From Paraeggerthella hongkongensis (lineage in GTDB: Bacteria > Actinomycetota > Coriobacteriia > Coriobacteriales > Eggerthellaceae), in the NCBI RefSeq assembly GCF_003340345.1, contig NZ_PPTQ01000009.1:62001-126000 (forward strand): a stretch of 64,000 bases of DNA, written 5' to 3'. The position numbers were made by a program, and so were the translations under genes. The notes below the pieces were generated by a model. It was given only the letters and a program-made list of their open reading frames with translations. It did no database searches and had not been told where the DNA came from. Every line of letters starts with the position of its first letter. The stretch's first letter is position 1. Positions 1-7,521 of this stretch are shown in pieces.

Positions 1-367
1 GAGGGATCTGCCCCTGTCGAGTTAACGTGTCCCAAACGTGTCATAAACCCGCACCGAAGATTCGTTCGATGTGGGTTTATGACAGACGCTCTATGATAAA
101 GCGAAAACCACCTTGCCGGAACGAAGTTCACCGTGCTTGAGTATTTGCTCGCTTGAGCAGTGCCAGTATTCACTTTGAGCAACCGAAATACTCAGCTTCA
201 GCAGCGGCTGCCGATGCGGCCAGCAATGGCAGCCCACTTTCTGCCCCTAGCTTGCCCTCCTGCACTTGGCGCGCATGTTCACGTCGCCCATTTCGATTCA
301 GGTCGCGTTGCGGACGATCCTGCCTAATGCGAAGTAATGCATTAGACAGGTAATGTGAAGCTTCACA
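1..367. other. Non-coding, degenerate mobile-element flank
   Basis: I find no convincing gene here. A perfect 11-bp inverted repeat (40-50 and 73-83, GTCATAAACCC/GGGTTTATGAC) encloses 22 bases; no T-run follows, so it is more like an element end or protein-binding site than a terminator. A 7-bp stem (CTAATGC/GCATTAG) occurs around 324-345. The short ORFs that cross this stretch show no family features. The stretch directly abuts the broken istB remnant on its right. Confidence 0.4.
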
Positions 368-372
368 TTACC
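349..372. repeat. 24-bp perfect palindrome at the broken end of istB
   Basis: The 12-bp arms GGTAATGTGAAG/CTTCACATTACC meet with no loop. The palindrome starts exactly where the istB remnant loses homology (after ...VIDR), so it marks a rearrangement junction rather than an ordinary terminator. No T-run follows on either strand. Confidence 0.7.
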
Positions 373-805
373 GATCGATGACCGCATCAGCGATAGCTCC
401 TTCCCCGAACTTGGGATGCCATGCGCTGAGCGCAAACTGCGAGCAGAGAATTGAAGACCTTTGGCGCTGCCTGCTCTCGACAATCTCTAGAATCTCTCGC
501 GCCCCTTTAGCTCTTGCCGCTTCCAACAGCCAGTCGTCAATAATCAAGACATCGCACTTGATGTGCTTCTTTTTGGCTGTTAGCCACTCTTCGTCACGCT
601 CGGCGACAAGCTCGTCAATCATCTCCGGCAATCTCGCATAGCGTGCCGAGTGGAACGAGCTGCAAGCAGCAACGCCTAGAGCGCAAGCAATCCAGGTCTT
701 TCCGGCACCTGACGCACCTGTGATCACGATGCTCCTTTTCGCCTTCACCCAGCCGCAGTTCGACAGTTCAAGTATCTGACTTTTATCGAGTCCCCGATCG
801 CCATC
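368..805 (-). pseudogene. istB remnant (IS21-family ATPase), cut at both ends
   Basis: Read from 805 downwards the frame gives RGLDKSQILELSNCGW, then a Walker A loop (TGASGAGKTW) and a Walker B segment (DVLIIDDWLL), then ...IADAVIDR before a stop. This is the AAA+ helper ATPase of IS21-type transposition. About 80 N-terminal residues and roughly 25 C-terminal residues of a normal ~250-residue IstB are missing. The 5' side is cut by the complete IS21 element at 806-3779; the 3' side ends in the palindrome at 349-372. Its istA partner survives only as the first ~20 codons at about 3780-3835, so the inserted element also removed most of istA. Not functional. Confidence 0.85.
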
Positions 806-879
806 TGGTTATTACACCCGTATCGGTACATCGTTCCAGACCATCGGTACGGCATTCCGCAGCATCGGCACAGTGATTC
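806..879. repeat. Left end and terminal repeats of the IS21 element
   Basis: The inverted-repeat end (806-837) is followed by three copies of a motif close to CATCGGTACNNNNTTCC, starting at 821, 842 and 863, exactly 21 bp apart. Two helical turns between copies fits cooperative transposase binding, as in other IS21 members; the function is inferred. Confidence 0.7.
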
Positions 880-914
880 TGCCTAGCAGTGCACACCCAC
901 AAGATATTGACTCC

Positions 915-950
915 AAGGGCCCGACTGCAATCGAAAGCAATCGGGCCCTT
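915..950. terminator. Stem-loop inside the IS left end
   Basis: A 10-bp perfect stem (AAGGGCCCGA at 915-924, TCGGGCCCTT at 941-950) closes a 16-base loop. It lies downstream of the fused istAB gene and its small partner, where a transcription stop would be useful. On the minus strand there is no clean U-tract; on the plus strand CCCTTTC follows, so it could also shield the element from outside transcription entering from the left. Confidence 0.45.
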
Positions 951-1086
951 TCAGCTACTAGATACAGCTCGTTTCAATGCGTGTGTCGTATATCGTTGTC
1001 GCGGTAAACGGCTTTACGTCGGCAGGCAATTCGTTTCCCTGTGAGTACGGATTAGGATTACTGAGATCTAGAACCCCGGCGTGCCA

Positions 1087-1272
1087 TCATAACGTGCAGG
1101 TTGCCGCAAGCTCAAACAACTCTCCGCATACTGAGTCGTTGACGTCCTCGGCCCGCATGTTCTTTGCAGCGAAGTCCACGATGTAGTCTTCCAGCTCGAT
1201 CGGAACAGCCATCCAAAGATTCCTGCTGCATGCCTGCTGCAATATCTGCCGCACGGCCTCACGCGACAGCAT
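1087..1272 (-). CDS. Small third ORF of the IS21 element, 61 aa
   Basis: The ATG at 1272 overlaps the last codons and TGA of the fused istAB gene by 14 bases, so it looks translationally coupled to it. The product (MLSREAVRQILQQACSRNLW...) is acidic in its second half and predicted to be mainly helical; it has no signal peptide or membrane segment. It ends well inside the element, about 280 bases from the left terminus. I do not recognise the family. Canonical IS21 elements carry only istA and istB, so a third coupled ORF is unusual. It could be an accessory transposition factor or a chance ORF; the coupling is the main argument for it being real. Confidence 0.45.
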   Translation of the reverse strand: MLSREAVRQILQQACSRNLWMAVPIELEDYIVDFAAKNMRAEDVNDSVCGELFELAATCTL

Positions 1273-3625
1273 GGTTGCTTTCTTTCAGATCGTCATCCTT
1301 GAAGCGCTCGCGCATCGAGATCCCACCTTTGATTTCGATGATGTACGCATTGTTCTTTATACGGTCGACCACCGAGTCTCCCGCAGGGCAATTGCCTAAA
1401 AGAACCGGCCAGCCATCAACAAGATACTGCGTGCAGATGATAGTGGACTTCTTGGCTCGCGTGCGTGCATCGACGACAGCTAACAGCTCGTTTGCTTCTT
1501 GGATGGTAATCGAATCGGAAAGCAACCAGTCATCCACGATAAGAAGCGGAAGTCGCTTCAGCGAGGTAATCTTCTTTTTGTGCTTCAATGGATCCGTACG
1601 AAGTACGAGCAGCTCGTCAACCATGTCGCGGTAGTTCAGATACTCCGCCTTAACAAATTGACGGCACGCTGCATTGGCGAGTGCCGACCCCATGAAAGAT
1701 TTTCCGCCACCAGCCGCTGCTTGTATGATGATGTTGTGGCCCTTAGAGATGTAATCGCCTGTGGCAAGGCGCGATATCAACCCAGCGTCGAGTTCACGGT
1801 CTGAATCCATGCAAAGGTCTTCGAGGTGGGCATCGGGCTCTTCAAGATGCGCGCCCGATATGAGCCTTTCGATTTTCTCTGTCATCTTCACCGTGTAGAG
1901 ATTGTCGATGAGTATTGCCACGTATTCCTGCGCGGTCAGACCCTTCGCCTGCCCACTTCTCTCAAGCGCCTCTGCGGCTTCAATTATGGCAGTAAGCTTC
2001 AGTTTCTTTAGTTGCTCTATCGTTTGCTGCTTTAGCATAATTTTGCCGTATCCTTCCAGCTGGTAGCGGCGAATAGCCCACGGGCTGCCGCCCGCGGGAT
2101 CATCGAGCTCAGTGCTTTTGGCTGTATTCTCTATCAGGGTGTTGATGGCTTTGTAGCTCGGGTTCGCCAGAATCGAGAGCGCTTTTTCGCACGCGCTCTC
2201 GATTGCTGCTGATGAATGAGATGCACGCTGCTTTAAAAGCTTTTCGCACCAGCCCCATCCTTGCTCTTCGGCGAGTCCTTCGCTTAGGAAACCTTCGATT
2301 ACCTTTGTCGTAGCAGGGCCTGTCTTAGCTGCCTCATGGCGATACCACTCGCTGTCGTGATCGAGGTAGTCGGCATGATGCTTTGCGCGGTGCTCAGGAT
2401 TGGTGATCGGTCCGTCTTCGGGCATATGCGTGCGCTGACGAGCATGAATGGCAATACGCTCGCCCTCGCAATAAACCTCGACGGCATGCGGCGTAGTGCG
2501 GGCCTCGACCTCTTTGCCGACGAAGCGATGGGGAACCGAGTAGAGAACCTTATCGGCTGCGCATAAAACGCGATAGCTCTTTCCCACTTTGGCTTTTGGC
2601 GACCAAATCGCGCGTTCCCAAGGGCGTTCGGGCAACGGCTGCAAACATGGCTTCGTGCGTTCCAAGAACACTTCAGCCCGAGATGAAGCGCGCTTTTGAA
2701 AGGGTTTTGCGTTTAGCTCCGCTGCCTTTGCGGCAACGGCTTCATTGAGTTCGTCAATATCGAAGAAGCGCTGTTTTCGCAGTTCAAGGCGTATCTTGTT
2801 GGCGAACTTGTCAACAGACGACTCGACGCTGTTCTTACCGCGTGGTCGGCGAGGTGCGTGCGGAATTGCCGCAACGTTGTAATGCTCGGCAAATTCCCTG
2901 AACGTCCGGTTAAGCACGATCTCTTCGGAGGTATGCTTCGTTACGCCAGTTCGAAGATTGTCGATAACGACGATGCGGGGACACCCGCCGAAGAATGCGA
3001 AGCTGTCGGCCGCTGCTTGAAGCCAGCTTTCCATCGTCATATCGGGGTATGCGCGGACGAATACGTATTGCGAATACGGCAGGCAGGCCACGAATACCGG
3101 CACATCAGCGAGCTCGCCAGTATCGGGATTGCAGATGGTCAGCTTCTTGCCGGCCCAATCAAACTCTCCAATGTCAGCGGCGATGTATCGCCTGATGACG
3201 GCAATATCGTTGGCATCGCACCAGACATGGTATTTCTCGCAGAAGCGCGAGTATTGGTAGGGGCGCTTATCGGATTCAACCGCCTCGATGACGTATTCTT
3301 CCCACAGAATGGTCATCTTCACGGTTCTGTCGCGCGTCATTTCGTCGTAGATCTTTTTGTAGTCGATGGGCGCGTAGAGCTCGACTTGCTCAGGCTTTCC
3401 TCTTACCAGCTCATACGCTTCGGCGTCGGTAAGATCCTCAACATCCTTCCATCCAACATCGCGCTTCTTCGCGAGTTGCACGATGTCTTGCACCGTCGAT
3501 CGGGCACAGCCGCAAGCGTCTGCAGTTTTCTGCAAACTCAAACCGCTGGCACGATGGCGGAGCACATCGCGGTAGCTAACACTACTCGTTAATTTTCTCC
3601 AATCATCGTTTTGCGACGCAGTCAT
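1259..3625 (-). CDS. istAB: Fused IstA-IstB transposase/ATPase, 788 aa
   Basis: One uninterrupted frame encodes both IS21 proteins. Residues 1-529 are IstA-like: an N-terminal helix-turn-helix (about 28-50, SLQKTADACGCARSTVQ), then an integrase core with likely catalytic residues D156 (EFDWAG), D222 (VVIDNLRTGV) and E268 (KNSVESSV). Residues 530-788 match a complete IstB (about 259 aa), beginning MLKQQTIEQLKKLKLT, with a Walker A-like loop (AAAGGGKSF, first Gly replaced by Ala) and Walker B (LLIVDDWLL). In most IS21 elements the two are separate, overlapping genes; here there is no stop before the IstB methionine (ATG at 2038). A purine-rich GGAAGG lies 12 bases upstream of that ATG, so separate IstB could still be made by internal initiation. 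The gene looks intact. Confidence 0.85.
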   Translation of the reverse strand: MTASQNDDWRKLTSSVSYRDVLRHRASGLSLQKTADACGCARSTVQDIVQLAKKRDVGWKDVEDLTDAEAYELVRGKPEQVELYAPIDYKKIYDEMTRDRTVKMTILWEEYVIEAVESDKRPYQYSRFCEKYHVWCDANDIAVIRRYIAADIGEFDWAGKKLTICNPDTGELADVPVFVACLPYSQYVFVRAYPDMTMESWLQAAADSFAFFGGCPRIVVIDNLRTGVTKHTSEEIVLNRTFREFAEHYNVAAIPHAPRRPRGKNSVESSVDKFANKIRLELRKQRFFDIDELNEAVAAKAAELNAKPFQKRASSRAEVFLERTKPCLQPLPERPWERAIWSPKAKVGKSYRVLCAADKVLYSVPHRFVGKEVEARTTPHAVEVYCEGERIAIHARQRTHMPEDGPITNPEHRAKHHADYLDHDSEWYRHEAAKTGPATTKVIEGFLSEGLAEEQGWGWCEKLLKQRASHSSAAIESACEKALSILANPSYKAINTLIENTAKSTELDDPAGGSPWAIRRYQLEGYGKIMLKQQTIEQLKKLKLTAIIEAAEALERSGQAKGLTAQEYVAILIDNLYTVKMTEKIERLISGAHLEEPDAHLEDLCMDSDRELDAGLISRLATGDYISKGHNIIIQAAAGGGKSFMGSALANAACRQFVKAEYLNYRDMVDELLVLRTDPLKHKKKITSLKRLPLLIVDDWLLSDSITIQEANELLAVVDARTRAKKSTIICTQYLVDGWPVLLGNCPAGDSVVDRIKNNAYIIEIKGGISMRERFKDDDLKESNHAVA

Positions 3626-3681
3626 CTTTGCTGCGTTAGCGATGATTTTGGAGAATGACGAGTATGCGAGTCAAATCAATA

Positions 3682-3779
3682 TGTTGTGGTGTACCGATAG
3701 AGCGTAATGATGTACCGGTAGCCCCGTAACGGGTGCCGGTGAAATTTGGAACGATGTACCGATTTACTTGTAATAATCA
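3682..3779. repeat. Right end and terminal repeats of the IS21 element
   Basis: The inverted-repeat end (3748-3779) and three more degenerate copies of the ATCGGTAC/ACCGGTAC motif toward istAB are spaced 21-23 bp. They overlap the region where the istAB promoter must lie, so transposase binding could also repress its own transcription. Confidence 0.65.
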
Positions 3780-3985
3780 CTGACCCTTTGCGCGAAGCTC
3801 CAATATAAGCTTCGCTCTAATCTTGTTCGCCATAAACATCATTCCTTTCGTAGAATCGGCGACGCTTTTGATTCTACGAAGGTGGTGCTCGTGGTGATTC
3901 CGGATTGTGATGCTATGCGGTGCTCGGCGTGATTCTATATGGTGCTTGCTATGCAATCGACGGTGCTAATGCGTGCGAATAATCA
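3780..3985 (-). pseudogene. Remnant of the older IS21 element: istA start and right terminus
   Basis: On the minus strand 3831 down to 3780 reads MMFMANKIRAKLILELRAKG, the start of an IstA, before being cut by the complete IS at 3779. Upstream of it is a perfect 11-bp inverted repeat (TTCGTAGAATC at 3847-3857, GATTCTACGAA at 3870-3880) and repeated GGTGCT motifs ending in the terminus TGATTATTCGCACGC (complement of 3971-3985). Nearly the same arrangement recurs at 7244-7521 and, with a longer istA, at 8309-9717, so at least three copies of this IS type landed in the region. Together with the istB remnant at 368-805 this is one element interrupted by another. Confidence 0.75.
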
Positions 3986-4175
3986 CTAGTCCATTTCTTC
4001 GGACAGAGTCTAGCATGCATCTCGCAAAATTCGCATGCTGTCTAGCCGCAACGTTTATCAGGGTTCCGAGGTGCTTCTCAGTATCAAGGGGAGCAGCGCA
4101 ATGAGGCAACTCCGCTATGAGTAGCTTCCGGTTGGTTTTGCTCAGCTTAGCACTCACTGTTCTGAGCTCCCGCAC
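3966..4175 (-). CDS. Short ORF behind fic, C-terminus replaced by IS end
   Basis: The ORF starts with GTG at 4175, preceded by AAAGGA seven bases upstream, and lies 24 bases downstream of the fic stop, so it could be the next gene of that operon. The product (MRELRTVSAKLSKTNRKLLI...) is basic, 69 residues, without membrane segments. Only residues up to about 63 derive from the host DNA: the last codons (IIRTH) are the terminus of the IS remnant ending at 3985. I do not recognise the family; it is best read as the 5' part of a gene truncated by IS insertion. Confidence 0.35.
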   Translation of the reverse strand: MRELRTVSAKLSKTNRKLLIAELPHCAAPLDTEKHLGTLINVAARQHANFARCMLDSVRRNGLVIIRTH

Positions 4176-4199
4176 AACAAGGTCCTTTCTGCAAAAACC

Positions 4200-5156
4200 C
4201 TAACGGTTGACCTCCCATGATCCTGATCGAGCGCTTCCCAATCTTGTGAGCACGCCACTTTCTTTGAGCTCGGTGAGGTCGCGCTCGATGCTACGCCTGG
4301 AGAAGCCCGTCTTTTCCATTAGCTGCGGGATAGTGACATGCGGGTCATCGGAAACAGCTTTAACAAGCTGCTCTTTGCGCACATCCTTGTCCGACTTGCG
4401 GATTGCGTAAGGCAGGATGGAATCGCGTATAGCCTCAAGCATAAACGCAACAAACGCCTCGCAAGATCCGGAGGCGTTCGACGCCGCTATTGCGGCGTAG
4501 TACTCTTGCTGACGCTGTTGGATGATGCTCTCGATTGGCGACCATTTCAAAACCGGGCGCCACTTGGACAAAAGCAAGGTATACCACAAGCGTCCGCACC
4601 TGCCGTTGCCGTCGGCGAACGGATGCACGAATTCGAACTCGTAATGAAAAATGCATGAGGATATAAGGGGATGAACCTTGGTAGAGGTAATCCAACCGAA
4701 CAGATCAGCCATGACTTCAGGAACGTAATGGGCAGGAGTTCCGGCATAAATCAGAGCGTCTCCATCGTATACGCCGACGTTTTTCGATCTGAAATTACCC
4801 GCATCTTTGATGAGGCCGTCCATCATAACCCCATGGATGCGCAGCAAATCGGAAACATCGAAGGGGTCGATGGAGTCGATTAGCTCGTATGCCCGATGTG
4901 CGTTCTCGACCTCTCGAACGTCCTTGGCATCGCCTAGGACTCTTTTGCCGTCGATTATCGCAGTGACCTGATCTTCGCTCAGGGCATTGCCTTCGATGAG
5001 GAGAGAAGAGTGGATTGTTCGAATCCTGAGCTTGCGGTGAAGATATGGGCTTGTATTGATCTCTGATGACGGCGTCAAGGAGCCAACCAGCTCAGCAATC
5101 TCAAGGCTGAGGCTCTCAGTTTGCGAGGTTCGTTCGAATGGCGGCTCGTATACCGT
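4200..5156 (-). CDS. Fic-domain protein with C-terminal winged helix
   Basis: Fic enzymes usually transfer AMP from ATP to target proteins. The catalytic loop HPFADGNGRCGR (His about 178 of 318) is intact, as is the N-terminal autoinhibitory helix motif SSLLIEGN (Glu about 55), placing it in the class with an N-terminal inhibitory helix. The C-terminal ~55 residues (VTIPQLMEKTGFSRRSIERDL) form a winged helix-turn-helix, so the protein may also bind DNA. The usual family N-terminus (VYEPPFERTSQTESLSLEIAE) is present in frame, but there is no ATG, GTG or TTG in front of it. The codon five bases after the GGAG ribosome site is ACG (5156). Either ACG is the start or an ATG was lost; the next usable start is TTG at 5078 (292 aa), which would drop 26 conserved residues. 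The palindrome at 5166-5190 lies immediately upstream. Confidence 0.75.
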   Translation of the reverse strand, partial: TVYEPPFERTSQTESLSLEIAELVGSLTPSSEINTSPYLHRKLRIRTIHSSLLIEGNALSEDQVTAIIDGKRVLGDAKDVREVENAHRAYELIDSIDPFDVSDLLRIHGVMMDGLIKDAGNFRSKNVGVYDGDALIYAGTPAHYVPEVMADLFGWITSTKVHPLISSCIFHYEFEFVHPFADGNGRCGRLWYTLLLSKWRPVLKWSPIESIIQQRQQEYYAAIAASNASGSCEAFVAFMLEAIRDSILPYAIRKSDKDVRKEQLVKAVSDDPHVTIPQLMEKTGFSRRSIERDLTELKESGVLTRLGSARSGSWEVNR

Positions 5157-5165
5157 GAGTACTCC

Positions 5166-5190
5166 TTTTTACCGCCATTGGCGGTAAAAA
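5166..5190. promoter_or_regulatory. Palindromic operator in front of fic
   Basis: Two perfect 12-bp arms (TTTTTACCGCCA and TGGCGGTAAAAA) flank one base. The palindrome ends directly at the fic ribosome-binding site. Because the Fic protein has its own winged helix, autoregulation through this site is the simplest reading. It could in principle form an RNA hairpin occluding the Shine-Dalgarno. No other gene within 200 bp needs it. Confidence 0.65.
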
Positions 5191-5357
5191 GCAATGGGCG
5201 ACTGGGCTCTTGTGCGCAGCAGTGCACAGATGGCGCTATCGATGAAAGGCGCGAACAAAAGTGAAGATTCACTGGTTTTTTGGTGGAAAATAGGAAACAC
5301 TCAAAGGAAATTTTTCCTAAGATGATATACCCGCAAAGCAAAGTACACTACCGTCGT

Positions 5358-5432
5358 TGTGAATAGCCTATAGGCTTTGCCTACGGGTTTTTAGCGGCTG
5401 CGGGTGCATGCGCCTTCAGCCGCATTTTTCAT
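5358..5432 (+). ncRNA. Structured RNA upstream of the Abi gene (abiF-RNA-like)
   Basis: Two hairpins follow each other just before the Abi gene: CCT-A-TAGGC/GCCTA-C-GGG (5367-5387) followed by TTTTT, then GCGGCTG/CAGCCGC (5394-5423) followed by ATTTTTC. A short structured RNA motif named abiF is known to accompany AbiF/Abi_2 genes. The position (ending about 14 bases before the GTG) and the double-hairpin layout match that idea, but I cannot run the covariance model. Alternatives are a tandem terminator from upstream transcription or an attenuator. Confidence 0.5.
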
Positions 5433-5445
5433 TTTAGAGGTCGCT

Positions 5446-6605
5446 GTGTCAAAGGCTAAGTTAAACGCGGTGGAGCAGGTCTCCTCAATGAAGGAAAATG
5501 GCATCACCTTCGATGGGTTCGATGATCTTCGCGCCGTTGAATTCCTTCAATCGCGTAATTTCTTCTTCAAGGTTAAGGCATTTGCAAAGAACTTTGATAA
5601 GTGGCGAAATGACGATGGAACCACAGGAGCCTATCTTAATCTCGATTTCCTGCATCTGGTTATCAAAATACGATGCTTCGCTCCGTGACCTTGTAATTAG
5701 GCTTTCGCTCGACCTTGAACACTTCATGAAGGTGAAGCTCAACGATGCTATTAGCGATGACCCAAAATGCGATGGCTACGATGTCGTTGCCTCGTTTATG
5801 ACATTTGATAAAAACCGTAAACTAAAGCAGATGGCAAGCTCGATCGAGCGCAAAGCGATTGAGAGCTATTGCTCGGGCATTAGCGAAAGCCTTGATCGGG
5901 CGGTTCGCTTCCGTAAAAACAGGGATCCGGAACATGCCTGCAAATCGATTGGCGATGCGCAGGAGATGCTATATGAGCTCGTTAACGGGCAAGACATGCA
6001 CTACATTCAGCATTCCATGGAGCATCTGTCTGATTCTGCCTACTCGCGCAAGCTTGCGTGCAAATACGGCGTCAGTGAACCCTTGGCCGCATGGAACTAT
6101 ATCGAGATGGCTTCGTTTGGAAGCCTTATCGGATTCTTAAAATACTACTTCTTTGATTACGGGACAGCCGTAAAGGAACGAAGGCGTAAAATCTATAAAA
6201 TCGCTTTTGTTTCCCGCGAAAACCTTGCGCAACGCCGCTGCCCACAACAGCTGCTTACTGAACGGAATGCGGGATAAGCTCAGCAAACCAGTAGGATCGA
6301 TCGCCGTAACCTTGAAGAGAGACTGGCATCTTGGCCCTAAGCAGGTTGACGCGACGAAGCGCGTCCCTATCGCTCACGACTTAGCTGCGCTTTTGATATG
6401 TTATGACACGATGGTCTCAGCGCCTGGGGTAAAGCGAGAGCGGTCGAACGAGATGAAGGCTTTGGCAGACACGCTGGATCTGAAGACAGGGCCGTTCTCC
6501 AGACGGCCCGAGGCGTACGACTGCCTGCGCTTTCTCTCAACGCTTCTGAGGACGTTCGCGCTTTCGTTCTCCGAAGCTGAAGATCAATGGAGCGTCGCGC
6601 AGTGA
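5446..6605 (+). pseudogene. Abi_2 (AbiF/AbiD-like) abortive-infection gene, two frameshifts
   Basis: The start is GTG at 5446 with GAGG five bases upstream. Three consecutive frames together encode a typical Abi_2 protein: VSKAKLNAVEQVSSMKENGI and RAVEFLQSRNFFFKVKAF (frame 1), then SLRDLVIRLSLDLEHFMKVKL through ...KIYKIAFVSRE (frame 2), then LRNAAAHNSCLLNGM through the TGA at 6603-6605 (frame 3). The breaks are at AAAA runs near 5667 and 6219. Deleting one A at each restores a continuous 385-residue protein, a normal length. The LRNAAAHN segment is the conserved R-x4-6-H motif of HEPN-fold nucleases. This may be a recently inactivated defence gene, or two identical homopolymer sequencing errors. 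A structured RNA precedes it. Confidence 0.75.
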
Positions 6606-7243
6606 CGATGACGGCTCGGTATAAGAACCTGGGCAAAACTTGTTGCACCGGAGCGGGCAAGGACTATCTGGTGGGCAGCATCGCCAGGCAGGCTGCCTAC
6701 AAGAATCACTACAGCGCGCGCCACGTGATCTGCTCGACCTGTTGCTGAAGCGCGACGAATTGGCGGCGACTGAGCACTCAGGCGCCAAGATATCAGAGTA
6801 GTATATGCACTACAAACTTCTCATCTTCGACAAATAGCTAGCGAAGACATCGACGATGAGGATATCAATTTCCTGTTCGAGCTGTTCGAGCATCGCTATA
6901 CGGCTAAGTCGACGGTGCGATCTAATAGCGTCGCGATCTACTGCGAACTGCGACTTCGTTGCTGACAGCCCCGCAGGGGCGGGATCGAGAGCCATTGGGA
7001 AGAGTCGGCCGCGCATGCCTCGCGGCTATCCCTCTAGCCCTAGAAACCCGACGGGCCTCGTCATCATCGACTTGTAGCTGCCGAGCCCCAGTTTGAGTAT
7101 TCGCGCGCGTGGTGACCGCCGTTCGCAGCTAAGGTTGCCGGTTCGCCTTTTTCCCGTTCGCACGCATAGTTACCGCCCGTTCTCAAGCCGGGTTACCGCT
7201 CCGGTCGATTCCTGGTCTTTCCTTACTACAATCCTTGTCGTCA
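6605..7243 (+). pseudogene. Degraded istB and terminus of a second IS21-type element
   Basis: In broken frames on the plus strand one can read a Walker A loop (GKTCCTGAGKDYLVGSIARQ), then LLKRDELAATEHSGAK, then LFELFEHRYTAKSTVRSN and HWEESAAHAS, the order of an IstB ATPase with at least three stops or frameshifts. From about 7110 the DNA holds repeated GTTACCGC/GGTTGCCG motifs at roughly 20-30 bp spacing and ends TTGTCGTCA at 7243 (complement TGACGACAA), an IS21-style terminus. The element was inserted into the istA start of another IS (7244-7521). Non-functional. Confidence 0.65.
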
Positions 7244-7521
7244 GTTCATCAGCTGCGTCGAAAACAGCCATCACTGAGCGCATCCCCATATTGCGACTCC
7301 GTGCGATGGCCCTGCGGGATTGCCCCATTGCGCGAAGCTCCAATATTAGCTTCGCTCTGATTTTATTCGCCATAAGCATCATTCGTTAGAATCGGCGACT
7401 ACTTTCATTCTAACGAGGTGGTGCTTATGGTGATTCTAGCTATCGAAAGCGAGCGGTACTCGATGTGATTTTAGGTGGTGCTTTCTATGCGAATACCGGT
7501 GCTCTCGCGTGCGAATATTCA
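7244..7521 (-). pseudogene. istA start and terminus of an IS21 remnant
   Basis: The minus frame from 7382 reads MMLMANKIRAKLILELRAMGQSRRAIARS...DAADEL and is cut by the terminus at 7243. It is homologous to the istA start at 8478 (MARKIRAKLITELREQAASRRAIAS) and to the fragment at 3780-3831. Outside it are an inverted repeat (GTTAGAAT/ATTCTAAC) and GGTGCT repeats, ending at TGAATATTCGCACGC (complement of 7507-7521). The neighbouring doc fragment begins at 7522, so this IS destroyed the 5' end of doc. Confidence 0.7.

Larger units (their letters stand above)
806..3779. mobile_element. IS21-family element with fused istAB, apparently complete
   Basis: The ends are imperfect 32-bp inverted repeats (806-837 and 3748-3779). 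Both begin TG, then TTATTACA, a variable 5 bases, then an identical 16-mer ATCGGTACATCGTTCC. Inside them are further copies of the ATCGGTAC-type motif at about 21-bp spacing (821, 842, 863 on the left; near 3764, 3741, 3720, 3699 on the right), the multiple terminal repeats typical of IS21. The cargo is one istA-istB fusion gene and a small overlapping ORF, all on the minus strand. At about 2.97 kb it is longer than most IS21 members. No target duplication is visible: the left flank is istB and the right flank is the istA start of an older element, so insertion was accompanied or followed by deletion. Confidence 0.85.

Noticed and set aside
40-83. Intrinsic terminator at the left edge
   Set aside because: The 11-bp inverted repeat has a 22-base loop and no T-run.
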